A stretch of 64,000 nucleotides of DNA from Mesorhizobium sp. L-2-11 (GTDB taxonomy: Bacteria > Pseudomonadota > Alphaproteobacteria > Rhizobiales > Rhizobiaceae), in assembly GCF_016756595.1 (NCBI RefSeq), contig NZ_AP023257.1, positions 5,658,001-5,722,000 of the forward strand. Direction: 5' to 3'. A program made the translations under genes and the position numbers. The notes beneath the pieces are model-generated. The model did not search any database. It saw only the letters and a program-made list of their open reading frames with translations, and was not told the DNA's origin. Of the stretch, positions 33,729 through 42,910 are shown one piece after another (the first letter of the stretch is position 1; the number at the start of each line of letters is the position of its first letter).

Positions 33729-35216
33729 ATGATCAAGACCGGGGCGCAGCATATCGAGATGCTGAGAGATAGCAGGGTAGTTTATATCAATGGCCAGACG
33801 GCTGGCGATGTCACCACTCATCCCGCCTTCCGCCAGACCATCCGCTCGGTCGGCGCGCTGTATGATTTTCAGGCGCGGTCGGACAACCGGGAACTGATGA
33901 CCTTCGAGGTCCCCGAAAGCGGCGGGCAGCGGGCCAACCGCATTTGGCAGTTGCCGCGCAGCCACGCCGACCTCGTCGAGCGGCGCAAAGCGCTGGAAGC
34001 TTGGACGGAGCTTCATTGTGGGTTTCTTGGCCGCGCGCCGGATCATGTCGCCTCCTGCATTTCCGGCATGTTCATGGGGATCGAGGTCTTCGAGGCTTAC
34101 GACAAGGCGCGCGCCGCGGCACTTGCCGACTATTACCGATACGCCCGGGACAATGAGCTCTATCTCACCTATGTCATCATCAATCCGCAGGCCGACCGCT
34201 CGAAGTCCGCGGGTGAGCAGCAGGACCGCTTCCTCACCGCCGGCGTCGTCGACCACGACGCTGCAGGCCTGACGATCCGCGGCGCCAAGATGCTGGCAAC
34301 CGGCGGCATCATGGCAAACGAGGTGCTCGTCACCTGCATCCAGCCGCTGCGCGATGGCGATGAGCCCTATGCGGTGTCCTTCGCCGTGCCGATGAATGCC
34401 GGCGGACTGAAGATCCTGTCGCGCAAATCCTACGAGGAAGGCGCCGTCAGCGTCTTCGACAATCCGCTTGCCAGCCGCTTCGACGAGAACGACGCTGTGC
34501 TTTACTTCGACGACGTGAAAGTTCCCTGGGACCGCGTCTTCATCAACCAGGACATCGCCATGTGTCAGCGGCAGTTCCATGCCACCCCGGCGCATGTCTT
34601 CCAGAATTATCAGGCACAGATCCGCCTGATGGTGAAGATGCGCTTCCTTGTCGGCATCGCTCGGCGCATCGCCGAGACCAATGGCGTCATCAACTTTCCG
34701 CAGGTGCGCGAGACGCTGGGAGGGCTTGCGGCGCAGAACACCATGGTCGACGCGCTGGTGCACGCCATGGAGGTGAAGGGTCGCATGCAGGGCGCCTATT
34801 TCGTGCCCGATGCGCATACACTCTATTCGGCTCAGGTGCTCACACAGCAGCTCTATGCCGAGGTGATCCTGGCCTTGCGCGAGTTGGCGGGCGGCGGACT
34901 GATCATGCTGCCGTCCTCCGTCCAGGATTTCGCCGATCCGGAGCTGCACAATCTGATTGAAAAGACGCAGCAGTCGCCGGTTGCCTCGTCGGAGGGCCGG
35001 GTAAAATTCTTCAAGCTGGCCTGGGATGCGGTCGGCTCGGAATTCGCCTCGCGCCACACGCAATACGAGATGTTCTATGCCGGCGCCACCTTCGTGACTA
35101 AAGGGCACAGCTTCCGCACCTTCGACTGGGACCGCTGCACGCAGCTCGTCGACCACATGCTGGACAGCTATTCTCTGGAAGACGAGGTCGACCGCGCCGC
35201 TCTGGCTGCCGCCTGA
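33729..35216 (+). CDS. HpaB-like flavin-dependent monooxygenase (4-hydroxyphenylacetate 3-hydroxylase family)
   Basis: A 495-aa oxygenase component with the acyl-CoA-dehydrogenase-like fold of the HpaB family. The N-terminal region reads YDFQARSDNRELMTFEVPES. The FAD/substrate segment includes TYVIINPQADRSKS (about 150-163), GAKMLATGGIMANEVLV (about 185-201) and a C-terminal SSEGRVKFFKLAWDAVGSEF (about 421-440). It uses FADH2 from the upstream reductase to hydroxylate an aromatic or possibly a nitrogen heterocycle; relatives include pyrrole-2-carboxylate and chlorophenol oxygenases. The substrate is undetermined. It begins behind a GGAGGG sequence. Confidence 0.9.
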   Translation: MIKTGAQHIEMLRDSRVVYINGQTAGDVTTHPAFRQTIRSVGALYDFQARSDNRELMTFEVPESGGQRANRIWQLPRSHADLVERRKALEAWTELHCGFLGRAPDHVASCISGMFMGIEVFEAYDKARAAALADYYRYARDNELYLTYVIINPQADRSKSAGEQQDRFLTAGVVDHDAAGLTIRGAKMLATGGIMANEVLVTCIQPLRDGDEPYAVSFAVPMNAGGLKILSRKSYEEGAVSVFDNPLASRFDENDAVLYFDDVKVPWDRVFINQDIAMCQRQFHATPAHVFQNYQAQIRLMVKMRFLVGIARRIAETNGVINFPQVRETLGGLAAQNTMVDALVHAMEVKGRMQGAYFVPDAHTLYSAQVLTQQLYAEVILALRELAGGGLIMLPSSVQDFADPELHNLIEKTQQSPVASSEGRVKFFKLAWDAVGSEFASRHTQYEMFYAGATFVTKGHSFRTFDWDRCTQLVDHMLDSYSLEDEVDRAALAAA

Positions 35217-35224
35217 GGTTTGCC

Positions 35225-35605
35225 ATGCCGATCCGCAAGGAACACAAGGAATTTCACACGATCGACATGACCGGGGAGGGCTGGCATACGCCGCCTGGTT
35301 ACCCTCGCGGCATCGAGCAGAAGATTCTTGCCGGCCGGCTCGACGAGGCAGGCAAGACCGGGCACCGCACGCGGCTGCTGCGGTTTGCGCCGGGCGCCTA
35401 TACGACGGTGCCGTTCGTGCATGAATACTGGGAAGAGGTCTATCTCCTATCGGGAGACCTCATCGTCGGCGGACCTTCAGCCGAAGAGCCGTCGCTGAGT
35501 TTTGCCTCGAACACCTACGCCTGCCGGCCGCCTGGCGTCTATCACGGTCCCTTCCGGTCGCATACCGGGTGCCTGCTGCTCGAGCTTCACTACTACGAGA
35601 CTTAA
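35225..35605 (+). CDS. cupin-domain protein (ChrR-like/AraC-type cupin)
   Basis: A 126-aa single cupin. FAPGAYTTVPFVHEYWEEVYLLSGDL (about residues 57-82) gives the metal motif with His and Glu ligands, and YACRPPGVYHGPFRSHTGCLLLE (about 99-121) gives the second motif. It follows the monooxygenase by 8 bp, the last gene of the cassette. It may act on the ring-opened or hydroxylated product; no reaction can be assigned. Confidence 0.85.
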   Translation: MPIRKEHKEFHTIDMTGEGWHTPPGYPRGIEQKILAGRLDEAGKTGHRTRLLRFAPGAYTTVPFVHEYWEEVYLLSGDLIVGGPSAEEPSLSFASNTYACRPPGVYHGPFRSHTGCLLLELHYYET

Positions 35606-35732
35606 CTTTTCTCGAACGATATCCGCGCCCAAGCGTGCGCCACCGATAGCGCGTCTCTCACGTTCCTAATGTCTGTTGCGCGTCACCGGTTGTCGTATGG
35701 CTGTCCAGAAGGAAGGCGTAGAAGGTCGCATG

Positions 35733-35787
35733 ATTGAAAACTAGGCAAGCTCGCGAAAACTAGGAGATCAGCTGCCGGGAAACTAGG
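35733..35787 (+). repeat. direct repeat A, copy 2
   Basis: A near-identical copy (one extra G) of 32097-32150, in the same orientation, downstream of the cupin gene. Between this and repeat B copy 2 (35788-35917) I see no gene. Confidence 0.8.
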
Positions 35788-35917
35788 TGACCGTACCGAT
35801 GTGGGCGGATGCCACCGCACACAGGGTGAGCTCGTGAGTTTAGAAAGGACTGCCAAGCAGCCCATGAGCTCGCCAATCGGTGGGAATTGCAATGATCTGA
35901 TATTCTCCCGTATATGG

Positions 35918-36066
35918 TCGAAGACGGAGCGCGGGATCGACCGGTCGCCCAATCCCTCTCATAATTCGGCCGCGTCCGCTGCCTGATTTCGAGGTCGCGC
36001 AGGCATCCCGTCGACGCCTGCACTCGGCCATTGCAGCTTGATCCGCGAAGCCCCTACGAATTGTCG
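35918..36066 (+). repeat. direct repeat B, copy 2: degenerate cysH 3' end
   Basis: In frame it reads SKTERGIDRSP, then SHNSAASAA and a stop, against SKMECGIHRSP, then ARNSAASAA in cysH. Similarity continues about 90 bases past the stop. The catalytic Cys has become Arg, so this fragment is non-functional. It looks like a remnant of a duplicated cysH end next to repeat A. The rest of 35606-36157 holds no supported gene. Confidence 0.7.
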
Positions 36067-36157
36067 CACGATTGCGCTACCCTAAGGTCAATCTGGGCTG
36101 CGGGGCGGTCATCACGGCACGACCCGACGCTCGATGATTGGTCGAGCGGGAGCCCCG

Positions 36158-39100
36158 ATGACCGCCCTAGACGCCATTGACGCCGATGCGAGGCGCCCGC
36201 TCTCGGGCACAGGCCGGATCGCCAAGCTGGCGGCGCCGCGCAGCGCCAGGATATTGAGGCGGAACCGCGTTCTCGAAGCGATCGGTCAAAAATCGCGTTC
36301 AAGCGTGTGCTGGGTGGCCGCGCCGGCCGGCTACGGCAAGACGACGGCGGTCATCGACTACCTCGAAAGCGTCGCGGCACCGCATGTGTGGTTCCGCATC
36401 GATGAGGGCGACCAGGATATCGCGCGCTTCTTTCAATATCTGGCGCAGTCACTCGCCTCATCAGCGGTTGGAAACCTGCCGGTCTTCGGCGTCGAGTATG
36501 CCGAGCAGCCGAAGGAGTTCGCCAGGCGCTTCTTCAGAGCCTATTTCGCGCGGTTGAAGCCCGGCACTATTCTGGTCCTCGACGATTTGCAGGACGCCGA
36601 CACGCCCGAATTCCGGGCGGTGCTTTCCGTGATGTTCCGTGAACTTCCTGACACGGTCCGCTGCATCTGCGTCTCGCGCACGCTGCCCCACGACGAACTG
36701 GGCGACCTCGTTCTCAAGGGCCAAGTGGCCGTCGTCGACCGGTGGGCGCTCGAATTCTCGACATCGGAAGCGCGCGATTTCGTCAAGCTGCGGTCGAGGA
36801 ACGGCACCGTTCCAGTCGATGTCGAAGCGGCGCGCGGCTGGGCGATCGGGCTGGTTCTCCTCGCCGATCACGGCTCGGCGGTCGGCCCTGACGACACGAC
36901 CGGGACAGCACCCGGCGGGCAGAACGCGCTGTCGGACGTTCTCGGTCGTCATTTCTTCCTTTCCCTTCCCGCCGCCGACCAGGACATGCTGCTGAAACTC
37001 AATCTGCTGCCCGAGATCAGCGCCGAACTGGCGGACGTGATGATCGGATCGACCGAAGCGGGCAAGCTGCTCGACAGGCTCTACCAGCGGCAATTGCTCG
37101 TCACGCGAACGGAAAACAGCCGCGACGTTTTCCACCTGCACGACCTCTTGCGGGACTTCCTCGACCGACGCTTCGCACAGCGTGTGACGGCAGAAGAGCA
37201 GAAGTCGCTCAAACAAAGGGCGGCAAAGGTGCTCGCCGACGCCGGTCGTCTTGACGAAGCCATACACCTCGCCTTGCAGGCAGAGGACTGGGAGCAGGCG
37301 AGCGGGCTCATGCTGAGCCGAGCGGAGGCCGTGCTGGCGCAGGGACATCGAACGACCTTCATCGAATGGGTCGGCCGGTTGCCGGAAGCGTTCATGAACG
37401 GCTGGCATTTCTATTGGCTGGGCGTGGCCCACATGCCGAACGACGCCGCGGCAGAGCACTGGCTGTCGAAGGCATGGCATGCCTTTGGCGAGGCCGACGA
37501 TCAGCGCGGGCTTTGTCTTACGGTGTCGCGCGCGGTTCTGGTCAAGACGGACAGTTGGCGCACCTATGAGGGTCTTTCGGCCTGGACCCGCCGGGCCTTC
37601 GAGATCATCGAGCACGGCCTGCCGGAACTGCCTTCCGAGGAAGCGATGCTGGTGCGCATCGGCATGGTGCGGGCGCTGAACTTCGGCGACGACTACTACC
37701 GCAACAGCCCGGCCGGGCAAGCGCTGGAATCGGAATTGCTGGAGCGGCTGACCCGGAATCCCGAGCACGACCCAAGCGGCTTGCGGCTGCTTGCCAGCGA
37801 AACGCTGATCGAGCATTCGGTATCGGTCATGCGGGCCGATCTGTTCACCAAAGCCGTCGACAGCATTGTCGAGGATTTGACCGACAAGGAAGTGCTGCCT
37901 TGGGTCCTCGGCATGTGGCTGGTCGAGTTTGGCGCCAAGAGTGGCCGTTATTTTCCCTACAAGAGACGGGGCTTTCCATATCCTTCGGCCGAAGCGGCGT
38001 TGCGGGAGGCGATCGCCATCGGTGAGCGCGAGTCGCTAAGGGGTGTGGAGTTCGGTGGCCTGTATCATCTTCAGATGCAGATGAAATTCCGCAACGACTT
38101 TGCCGAGCTCGACCAGGTGGTCGAGCGCCTGGCCGAGATCGCCGACAGCCGTTTCAGCACACAGGTCGCCATCGTCGCCAATTGCTATGCCGCGATTCAT
38201 GCCAGGCAAGGCGATTTCGCGGCCGCCTATGAGGATTGCGAGCGCTTCATGGCGGCGAGCGAGGCCGCCAACGAGCCGATGGTCGAGCGCTGGGCGCACT
38301 GCATCACCAAGTTCCAGGTGCTGCTCGCCGACAGCAAGCCGCGCGAAGCCGCCGCGCTACTCAGCGACTTGCTGCCGCGGCTGGACGGCGGCGCCCGCAA
38401 GCGAACCGAGATATGCATTCTTGCAGCGGCCGCGCTGGAGAGCCGGTGGGACCAGGGTCCAGGCTACGGCGATCGGCTGAAGCTCTTCATGGAGGCGCTG
38501 CGCGACGTCAGCTGGCCAATGGTGCTCCTCAACGTTCCGGAATTGCTCGCCGAACTGCTTGGCGATGCGCTTGAGCGGGGCATCGAGCCCAAGCTTTGCC
38601 GGTCGCTTATCCGGGAACGCCGATTGGACGCGCCGCAACGGCGGCCCACGGCGTGGCCATGGCCGCTCAAGGTCCACGTCCTTGGAGGCTTTCGGCTGGA
38701 ACTCGATGGAAACCCTCTTAATCTCGGCGCCAAGCCACCGACGAAGGCTCTCGACATCCTGCGGGTACTGGCGATCTCGAAAGACAAGACCTGTTCGCTG
38801 GAGACCCTTCAGGACTGGCTATGGCCCGACCTCGACGGCGACCAGGCGCGGGCGGCATGCGAGCAGGCGCTGCATCGGCTGCGCAAGCTGCTCGGGCGGA
38901 CCGACCTCATCGTTCAGCGCGAAGGCAAGCTTCGCCTCGCGTCGGACAAGGTCTGGGTCGACCTCGCCGACTGGGATGCACGGCTCAAATCCGTGACGAC
39001 GACCAATGGCGCGGCCGCTGGACTGCGACCGGAAGCGGAAGCGCTCTTCCTTGCATTCCCCGGTCCGCTGTTTCTGCACGAGCGAGCCAGCTTCTGGTCG

Positions 39101-39406
39101 CTCGCCGCCGCTGAAAAAGTGCGTCGCGATCTGATCGATCTCGCCTTGCGGATCGGCCAGCGGCTGGAGACAACCGGCAATGTCCAGGAAGCGCGCTCGG
39201 TCTATCTGAGGGCGTTGGACCTCTATCCGAATGCCGGGCCCGTCTGCAAGGCGCTGATCAGGGAGCGGCTGTCGCACCGCGATTTCGAAGGCGCTGTCGA
39301 CGACTATGCACGCTACGAACGGGCGCTGCGCGCCGCCGGCGAAGCCGCGCCCGCTGCGGAAATACGCGCCTTGGTCGAACCCTATCTCGTGCGGCACACG
39401 CGCTGA
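36158..39406 (+). CDS. large STAND-ATPase/BTAD transcriptional regulator (MalT/SARP hybrid)
   Basis: About 1082 aa. The N-terminus has a MalT-like NTPase with Walker A APAGYGKTT (about 55-63), Walker B TILVLDDLQDAD (about 133-144) and a helical lid through HLHDLLRDFLDRRF. The middle (~360-800) is alpha-helical TPR-like. The C-terminus has an OmpR/SARP winged helix (LKVHVLGGFRLELDGNPLNL, about 840-859) and a BTAD domain ending ELVEPYL-like ALVEPYLVRHTR. Thus DNA binding is C-terminal but of SARP type, not LuxR type. Start ATG 36158 follows GGGAG; an upstream ATG (36134) is less likely. Target genes are unknown; it stands alone between repeat B and a LysE gene. Confidence 0.85.
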   Translation: MTALDAIDADARRPLSGTGRIAKLAAPRSARILRRNRVLEAIGQKSRSSVCWVAAPAGYGKTTAVIDYLESVAAPHVWFRIDEGDQDIARFFQYLAQSLASSAVGNLPVFGVEYAEQPKEFARRFFRAYFARLKPGTILVLDDLQDADTPEFRAVLSVMFRELPDTVRCICVSRTLPHDELGDLVLKGQVAVVDRWALEFSTSEARDFVKLRSRNGTVPVDVEAARGWAIGLVLLADHGSAVGPDDTTGTAPGGQNALSDVLGRHFFLSLPAADQDMLLKLNLLPEISAELADVMIGSTEAGKLLDRLYQRQLLVTRTENSRDVFHLHDLLRDFLDRRFAQRVTAEEQKSLKQRAAKVLADAGRLDEAIHLALQAEDWEQASGLMLSRAEAVLAQGHRTTFIEWVGRLPEAFMNGWHFYWLGVAHMPNDAAAEHWLSKAWHAFGEADDQRGLCLTVSRAVLVKTDSWRTYEGLSAWTRRAFEIIEHGLPELPSEEAMLVRIGMVRALNFGDDYYRNSPAGQALESELLERLTRNPEHDPSGLRLLASETLIEHSVSVMRADLFTKAVDSIVEDLTDKEVLPWVLGMWLVEFGAKSGRYFPYKRRGFPYPSAEAALREAIAIGERESLRGVEFGGLYHLQMQMKFRNDFAELDQVVERLAEIADSRFSTQVAIVANCYAAIHARQGDFAAAYEDCERFMAASEAANEPMVERWAHCITKFQVLLADSKPREAAALLSDLLPRLDGGARKRTEICILAAAALESRWDQGPGYGDRLKLFMEALRDVSWPMVLLNVPELLAELLGDALERGIEPKLCRSLIRERRLDAPQRRPTAWPWPLKVHVLGGFRLELDGNPLNLGAKPPTKALDILRVLAISKDKTCSLETLQDWLWPDLDGDQARAACEQALHRLRKLLGRTDLIVQREGKLRLASDKVWVDLADWDARLKSVTTTNGAAAGLRPEAEALFLAFPGPLFLHERASFWSLAAAEKVRRDLIDLALRIGQRLETTGNVQEARSVYLRALDLYPNAGPVCKALIRERLSHRDFEGAVDDYARYERALRAAGEAAPAAEIRALVEPYLVRHTR

Positions 39407-39464
39407 AGACGGTGTCTTGCTGTCTCGCGAAACCCCGGGCTATCGGGAGCCTGGCGGTCGTCAC

Positions 39465-40100
39465 TCAAGGTCCTTTCAGGATGTTTGCGGTCAAGAGAAA
39501 GGCCGCCAGCATCAGAACGAGGCCAGCGATAGCGTCCATCCCCTTGCGGTAGATCGGGCGGTCGAAGCGGCGTGACAGGCTCAACCCGGCCAGGCTCCAG
39601 CCATAGAATTTGATCGCGGAAGCCGCGAGGAAGCCGACTGCGAAGCCCGCCTGTTCCTCGCTGCCGTAGCTGAACGAGAGAACGCCGACGAGAAACATCG
39701 CCTCGAGCCAGACCAGAGGATTGAGCCAGGTGACTGCAAGCATCGAACCGATCGCCCGAGACCTGGACTTGCAGCCTGCCACTGCAGTCTCCGACCTGTT
39801 TGTCCGGTTAACTGCGAGTAGGGTGCGCGCGCCCCACCAGGCGAGAAATCCGGCGCATGCCGCCTGCAGGATTCCGGAGATTGCGGGATTGTGTGTCAGC
39901 AGCGTTCCAGACCCGCCAATTCCCATGATCACCAAGGCGATTTCCGAGACGTAGCCGGTAGAAGCGACCGCAAAGGGATGGCTGCGTGTCAATCCCGCCC
40001 GGATAAGCATGAGGTTCTGCGGACCAAGGGAAAAGATGAGCCCAAGGCCGAACACGAAGCCGGACACTGCCGCCGGTGACAACAGGGCGTCGGCTGTCAT
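39465..40100 (-). CDS. LysE/RhtB family amino-acid exporter
   Basis: A 211-aa inner-membrane protein with about six helices. LGLIFSLGPQNLMLIRAGLTRSH (about residues 19-41) carries the conserved GPQN/R motif of LysE proteins, and VTWLNPLVWLEAMFLVG (about 123-139) the second conserved NP element. It probably exports basic amino acids or analogues. It converges on the STAND-BTAD gene; 166 bp separate it from the minus-strand operon end at 40267. Confidence 0.9.
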   Translation of the reverse strand: MTADALLSPAAVSGFVFGLGLIFSLGPQNLMLIRAGLTRSHPFAVASTGYVSEIALVIMGIGGSGTLLTHNPAISGILQAACAGFLAWWGARTLLAVNRTNRSETAVAGCKSRSRAIGSMLAVTWLNPLVWLEAMFLVGVLSFSYGSEEQAGFAVGFLAASAIKFYGWSLAGLSLSRRFDRPIYRKGMDAIAGLVLMLAAFLLTANILKGP

Positions 40101-40266
40101 GCAACGTCATCCGGCTTTTTCGATCGCGCATTCCTGTGCATCTGCTGCCTCCCATGCGTCGCAGTGTGGAAGGCAGGCACATACGGGTCACTTACGGGAC
40201 AAAGCCGCCAGTCCCGTTTCCAGGCTCTCGGCGCCAGAATTTCAGGCCGGGCGAGGTTCGATCTGC

Positions 40267-41445
40267 TCAAACAGATCGTGCTGCACGCACCCAATCGAGT
40301 CGTGCGGCGGGGACAAGGCCGTAATTGTAAAAATTGATACCGTCGACGTCCGGCGCCAGCGCCGGCTTCACCTTGGCGGCGAGGATTTCAGGGCCTGCCA
40401 TTTCCGGATAGAAGAGCCGGTAGCCGGCGCCCAGGAATTTCCCTGCTTCGAGCGCGGTGCGGCCAGCCGCAATCAGGCCCGTGACGTCGCCGGCCTGCAT
40501 GTCGTAGGCACAAAGGATCGCCCCGTCGCAGACCTTGCCGAGCGCTGCCAGATCGCAGCCGCCGAGCCAACCGTCTTTCAGGTCGATGACGAGGACATTT
40601 GTCCCCGGATCGGCAACCTCGCGCAGTTCGGCGACAAGGCTGGTCACCGGCTCGAACCGCCACAACAGATAGGCGTGGAGTTGCGGCCAGGGCAGAAAAG
40701 TGTCCAGGCCACTTGCGGGAAATTCTGGAAAGCGCCGTTCAGGCACCGCGCGCTCACACGCCTCGGCAATCCACTGCTTGACGAGCGCGCGCGCCGCCTG
40801 GCCTTCGATGCCGGCACGAGCGGCGCGGGCGAGGCAGGACGGACAGAAGCACAGCGACAGAAGAAAGTCGTCTTCCGGCGTCAGCCCGACCCCATCCTTC
40901 TCGTGGTGGTATTCATGGGCGAAGCCCATGAAGGAAGGGCTTTCAAGTTCGATTCTGTCCGGCTTGTAAGTATGCGTAACGTCGGCAACGAGCGCGCGAA
41001 CATAAGCGCGCGCATCCGGATGCGACGGGCACAGATTGTAATAATTGGGATCGCCAAAGGCGTTGCGGGTGACGGCCTGCGGATAAAGCATGCCGAGGCG
41101 GGTATTGTGCAGACAGACCGTCCAGCACGACACCTGCAGGCCGCCTGCCTCGCGCCGTTCGATAAGATCGGCCAGAACGTCGCCGCCTTCCGTGATCATT
41201 TCGGCCACCTTCGGCTGGATCACGAGATCGGCCCATCGGGCGGCAGTTGGCTTGAAGTAGATCGTGCCGTCCTCCGGGAAATAGGCTTTGCGGCGCGGGC
41301 TGCGCGGCTGCAGGAAGCGACCGGCGTGATAGGAGGTCGCGAGACTGATCATGTTGAGCCCGGCGCGCTCGACGAGATCGCGTTCGACGGCTTCCAAGCC
41401 CAGATCCTGGACATCCCAAGGGTAGGTCCACATCGAAAGCTGCAT
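40267..41445 (-). CDS. conserved protein of unknown function, possibly TIM-barrel glycosidase-like
   Basis: A 392-aa soluble protein that I do not recognise. It begins MQLSMWTYPWDVQDLG and has NMISLATSYHAGRFL, YYNLCPSHPDARAYV, DRIELESPSFMGFAHEYHHEK and CFCPSCL blocks. The last is a CxCxxC cysteine cluster that may bind a metal. Alternating strand/helix text and the acidic ELESPSF strand end resemble glycoside-hydrolase-type TIM barrels. It is the last gene of a minus-strand operon with a zinc deacylase, RidA and a D-threonine-aldolase-like enzyme. Confidence 0.75.
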   Translation of the reverse strand: MQLSMWTYPWDVQDLGLEAVERDLVERAGLNMISLATSYHAGRFLQPRSPRRKAYFPEDGTIYFKPTAARWADLVIQPKVAEMITEGGDVLADLIERREAGGLQVSCWTVCLHNTRLGMLYPQAVTRNAFGDPNYYNLCPSHPDARAYVRALVADVTHTYKPDRIELESPSFMGFAHEYHHEKDGVGLTPEDDFLLSLCFCPSCLARAARAGIEGQAARALVKQWIAEACERAVPERRFPEFPASGLDTFLPWPQLHAYLLWRFEPVTSLVAELREVADPGTNVLVIDLKDGWLGGCDLAALGKVCDGAILCAYDMQAGDVTGLIAAGRTALEAGKFLGAGYRLFYPEMAGPEILAAKVKPALAPDVDGINFYNYGLVPAARLDWVRAARSV

Positions 41446-41501
41446 GAAATCTCCTCAGTTTTCTGCAATGACGCCGTGAGCAAGCGCCGGTTGGTTTCCT
41501 G

Positions 41502-42512
41502 TCAGCCTTCCACTGGTTCGGCGACTTGCAAAAGGCAATCTCCTGCCTCGCACATCGTGTGCAGCCGGCGCGAAAGTACGATGCCGCCTTCGGCGAAATG
41601 CAGAGCTTCCTCGGCAAGATCGAGCCGTTCGAGGTCGTGATACCAGCCAGCCAATTGTCCAGCGCTCACGCCGTCGCCGAGCCTGACGGCGGGTTCGAAC
41701 CAGCCGCGGCGAGTGGCGTAGAGGCCCTGACCGTGCCGGGAAAGCGAGAGCAATCGCGTTGGCGCCGAAGGCTTTGACTCCGGCGAAAGAACCGGCGCCT
41801 CGACCACGCCAACGGCGACCATCAGATTGTCGATCGCGCGAGCGGTCATCGCCATCGTATCGACTGTGGCGGTGCCGCCGCCGCCGAACTCGCCGCTGAC
41901 GCCAATGGCGCCGGCCCGGCGGGCTGCGCCCATCGAGGTCGGCGAGGCCTGACCATTGTCGGCCACGAACCCATACGGCATGCCGAGCGTCCGCATCAGT
42001 TCCACCCCGCGCCTGTGGCGGTCGGGATCGGTATCGCGCTCGACGAGGGCTGTAGGCAGATGTTCCATCGAGGTGCCGCCCGAGTGAATGTCAAAGACGA
42101 TTTCGTGGCGAGGGAACAGTTCCGTCTCGAGGAAGCTGGCAAGCCGGCAGGTCGGTGCGCCCAACGGATCGCCCGGGAAGGCTCGGTTGAGATTGCCGCC
42201 ATCGAGCGGCGAACAGCGTTTGGCGGCCATGACCGCCGGTGCGTTCGCCATCGGCAGTATAGTGACGCGGCCCTTGATCCGCTCGGCATCGAGCCGGCGG
42301 ATCAGCTTGGCCAGCGACAGTTCGCCCTCATATTCGTCACCGTGATTGCCGGCCATCAGAAGCAGCGACGGCCCTTCACCGTTGCGTATGAGGCAGATCG
42401 GGACCTTGACCTGGAAATAGGGCGAACGGTCTATCGAGAAGGGAATACTGAGATGGCCTGATGTCTTGCCGTCCCGGTCGAAGTCGAGCGTATGGGTAAG
42501 GCCGGTGTGCAT
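41502..42512 (-). CDS. succinylglutamate desuccinylase/aspartoacylase family zinc deacylase (DoeB-like)
   Basis: A 336-aa zinc hydrolase. Zinc ligands are in GNHGDEYEGE (about residues 55-64, HxxE) and FDIHSGG (about 140-146). ISGEFGGGG-like VSGEFGGGG (about 206-214) supplies the catalytic Glu region. Relatives remove acyl groups from amino acids, including the ectoine-pathway enzyme DoeB (N-acetyl-diaminobutyrate deacetylase). The ectoine cluster lies 17 kb away, so a DoeB role is possible but not shown. It is 9 bp after the RidA gene. Confidence 0.85.
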   Translation of the reverse strand: MHTGLTHTLDFDRDGKTSGHLSIPFSIDRSPYFQVKVPICLIRNGEGPSLLLMAGNHGDEYEGELSLAKLIRRLDAERIKGRVTILPMANAPAVMAAKRCSPLDGGNLNRAFPGDPLGAPTCRLASFLETELFPRHEIVFDIHSGGTSMEHLPTALVERDTDPDRHRRGVELMRTLGMPYGFVADNGQASPTSMGAARRAGAIGVSGEFGGGGTATVDTMAMTARAIDNLMVAVGVVEAPVLSPESKPSAPTRLLSLSRHGQGLYATRRGWFEPAVRLGDGVSAGQLAGWYHDLERLDLAEEALHFAEGGIVLSRRLHTMCEAGDCLLQVAEPVEG

Positions 42513-42521
42513 GGCGGAAAC

Positions 42522-42866
42522 TCAGATGGCGGCAATCGCTGTGACCTCGATGCGGAGGTCGGGATCGGCAAGACGCGCCTCGACGCAGACCCGCGCCGGC
42601 AGGCGTTGAGGATCCACCCAGGCATCGTAGATGCTGTTCATGGCGTCGAAGTCGCCGATCTGCGGCAGGAAGATATTGACCGCCACAAGCTTCGACTTGC
42701 TGCTGCCGGCCTCGACCAAAAGCGCCTCGATCTTTGAGAGCACATCGCTGGTCTGGCCTTCGATGCCGGCCTTGCGATTGTCGGCCACCTGGCCCGCGAT
42801 GTGGACGAGGCCGCCATAGACGACCGCCTGCGACATGCGGGAGCCGGACTGGAAATACTTGATCAT
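42522..42866 (-). CDS. RidA/YjgF family protein (enamine/imine deaminase)
   Basis: A 114-aa single-domain RidA protein. QAVVYGGLVHIAGQVADNR (about residues 13-31) and the C-terminal ARVCVEARLADPDLRIEVTAIA, with the substrate-binding Arg before VCVE, are family signatures. RidA hydrolyses reactive enamines/imines released by PLP enzymes. It lies directly behind a PLP-dependent D-threonine-aldolase-like gene, which makes functional sense. Confidence 0.9.
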   Translation of the reverse strand: MIKYFQSGSRMSQAVVYGGLVHIAGQVADNRKAGIEGQTSDVLSKIEALLVEAGSSKSKLVAVNIFLPQIGDFDAMNSIYDAWVDPQRLPARVCVEARLADPDLRIEVTAIAAI

Positions 42867-42910
42867 GTTGGATCCTTTCGAGGTTCGCTTGCGGCCGCCG
42901 CAAGATCCGG

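Noticed and set aside
40009..41640. Long plus-strand frame of 543 codons
   Set aside because: It is antisense to well-supported minus-strand genes and has low-complexity, arginine-rich composition typical of a shadow in high-GC DNA.
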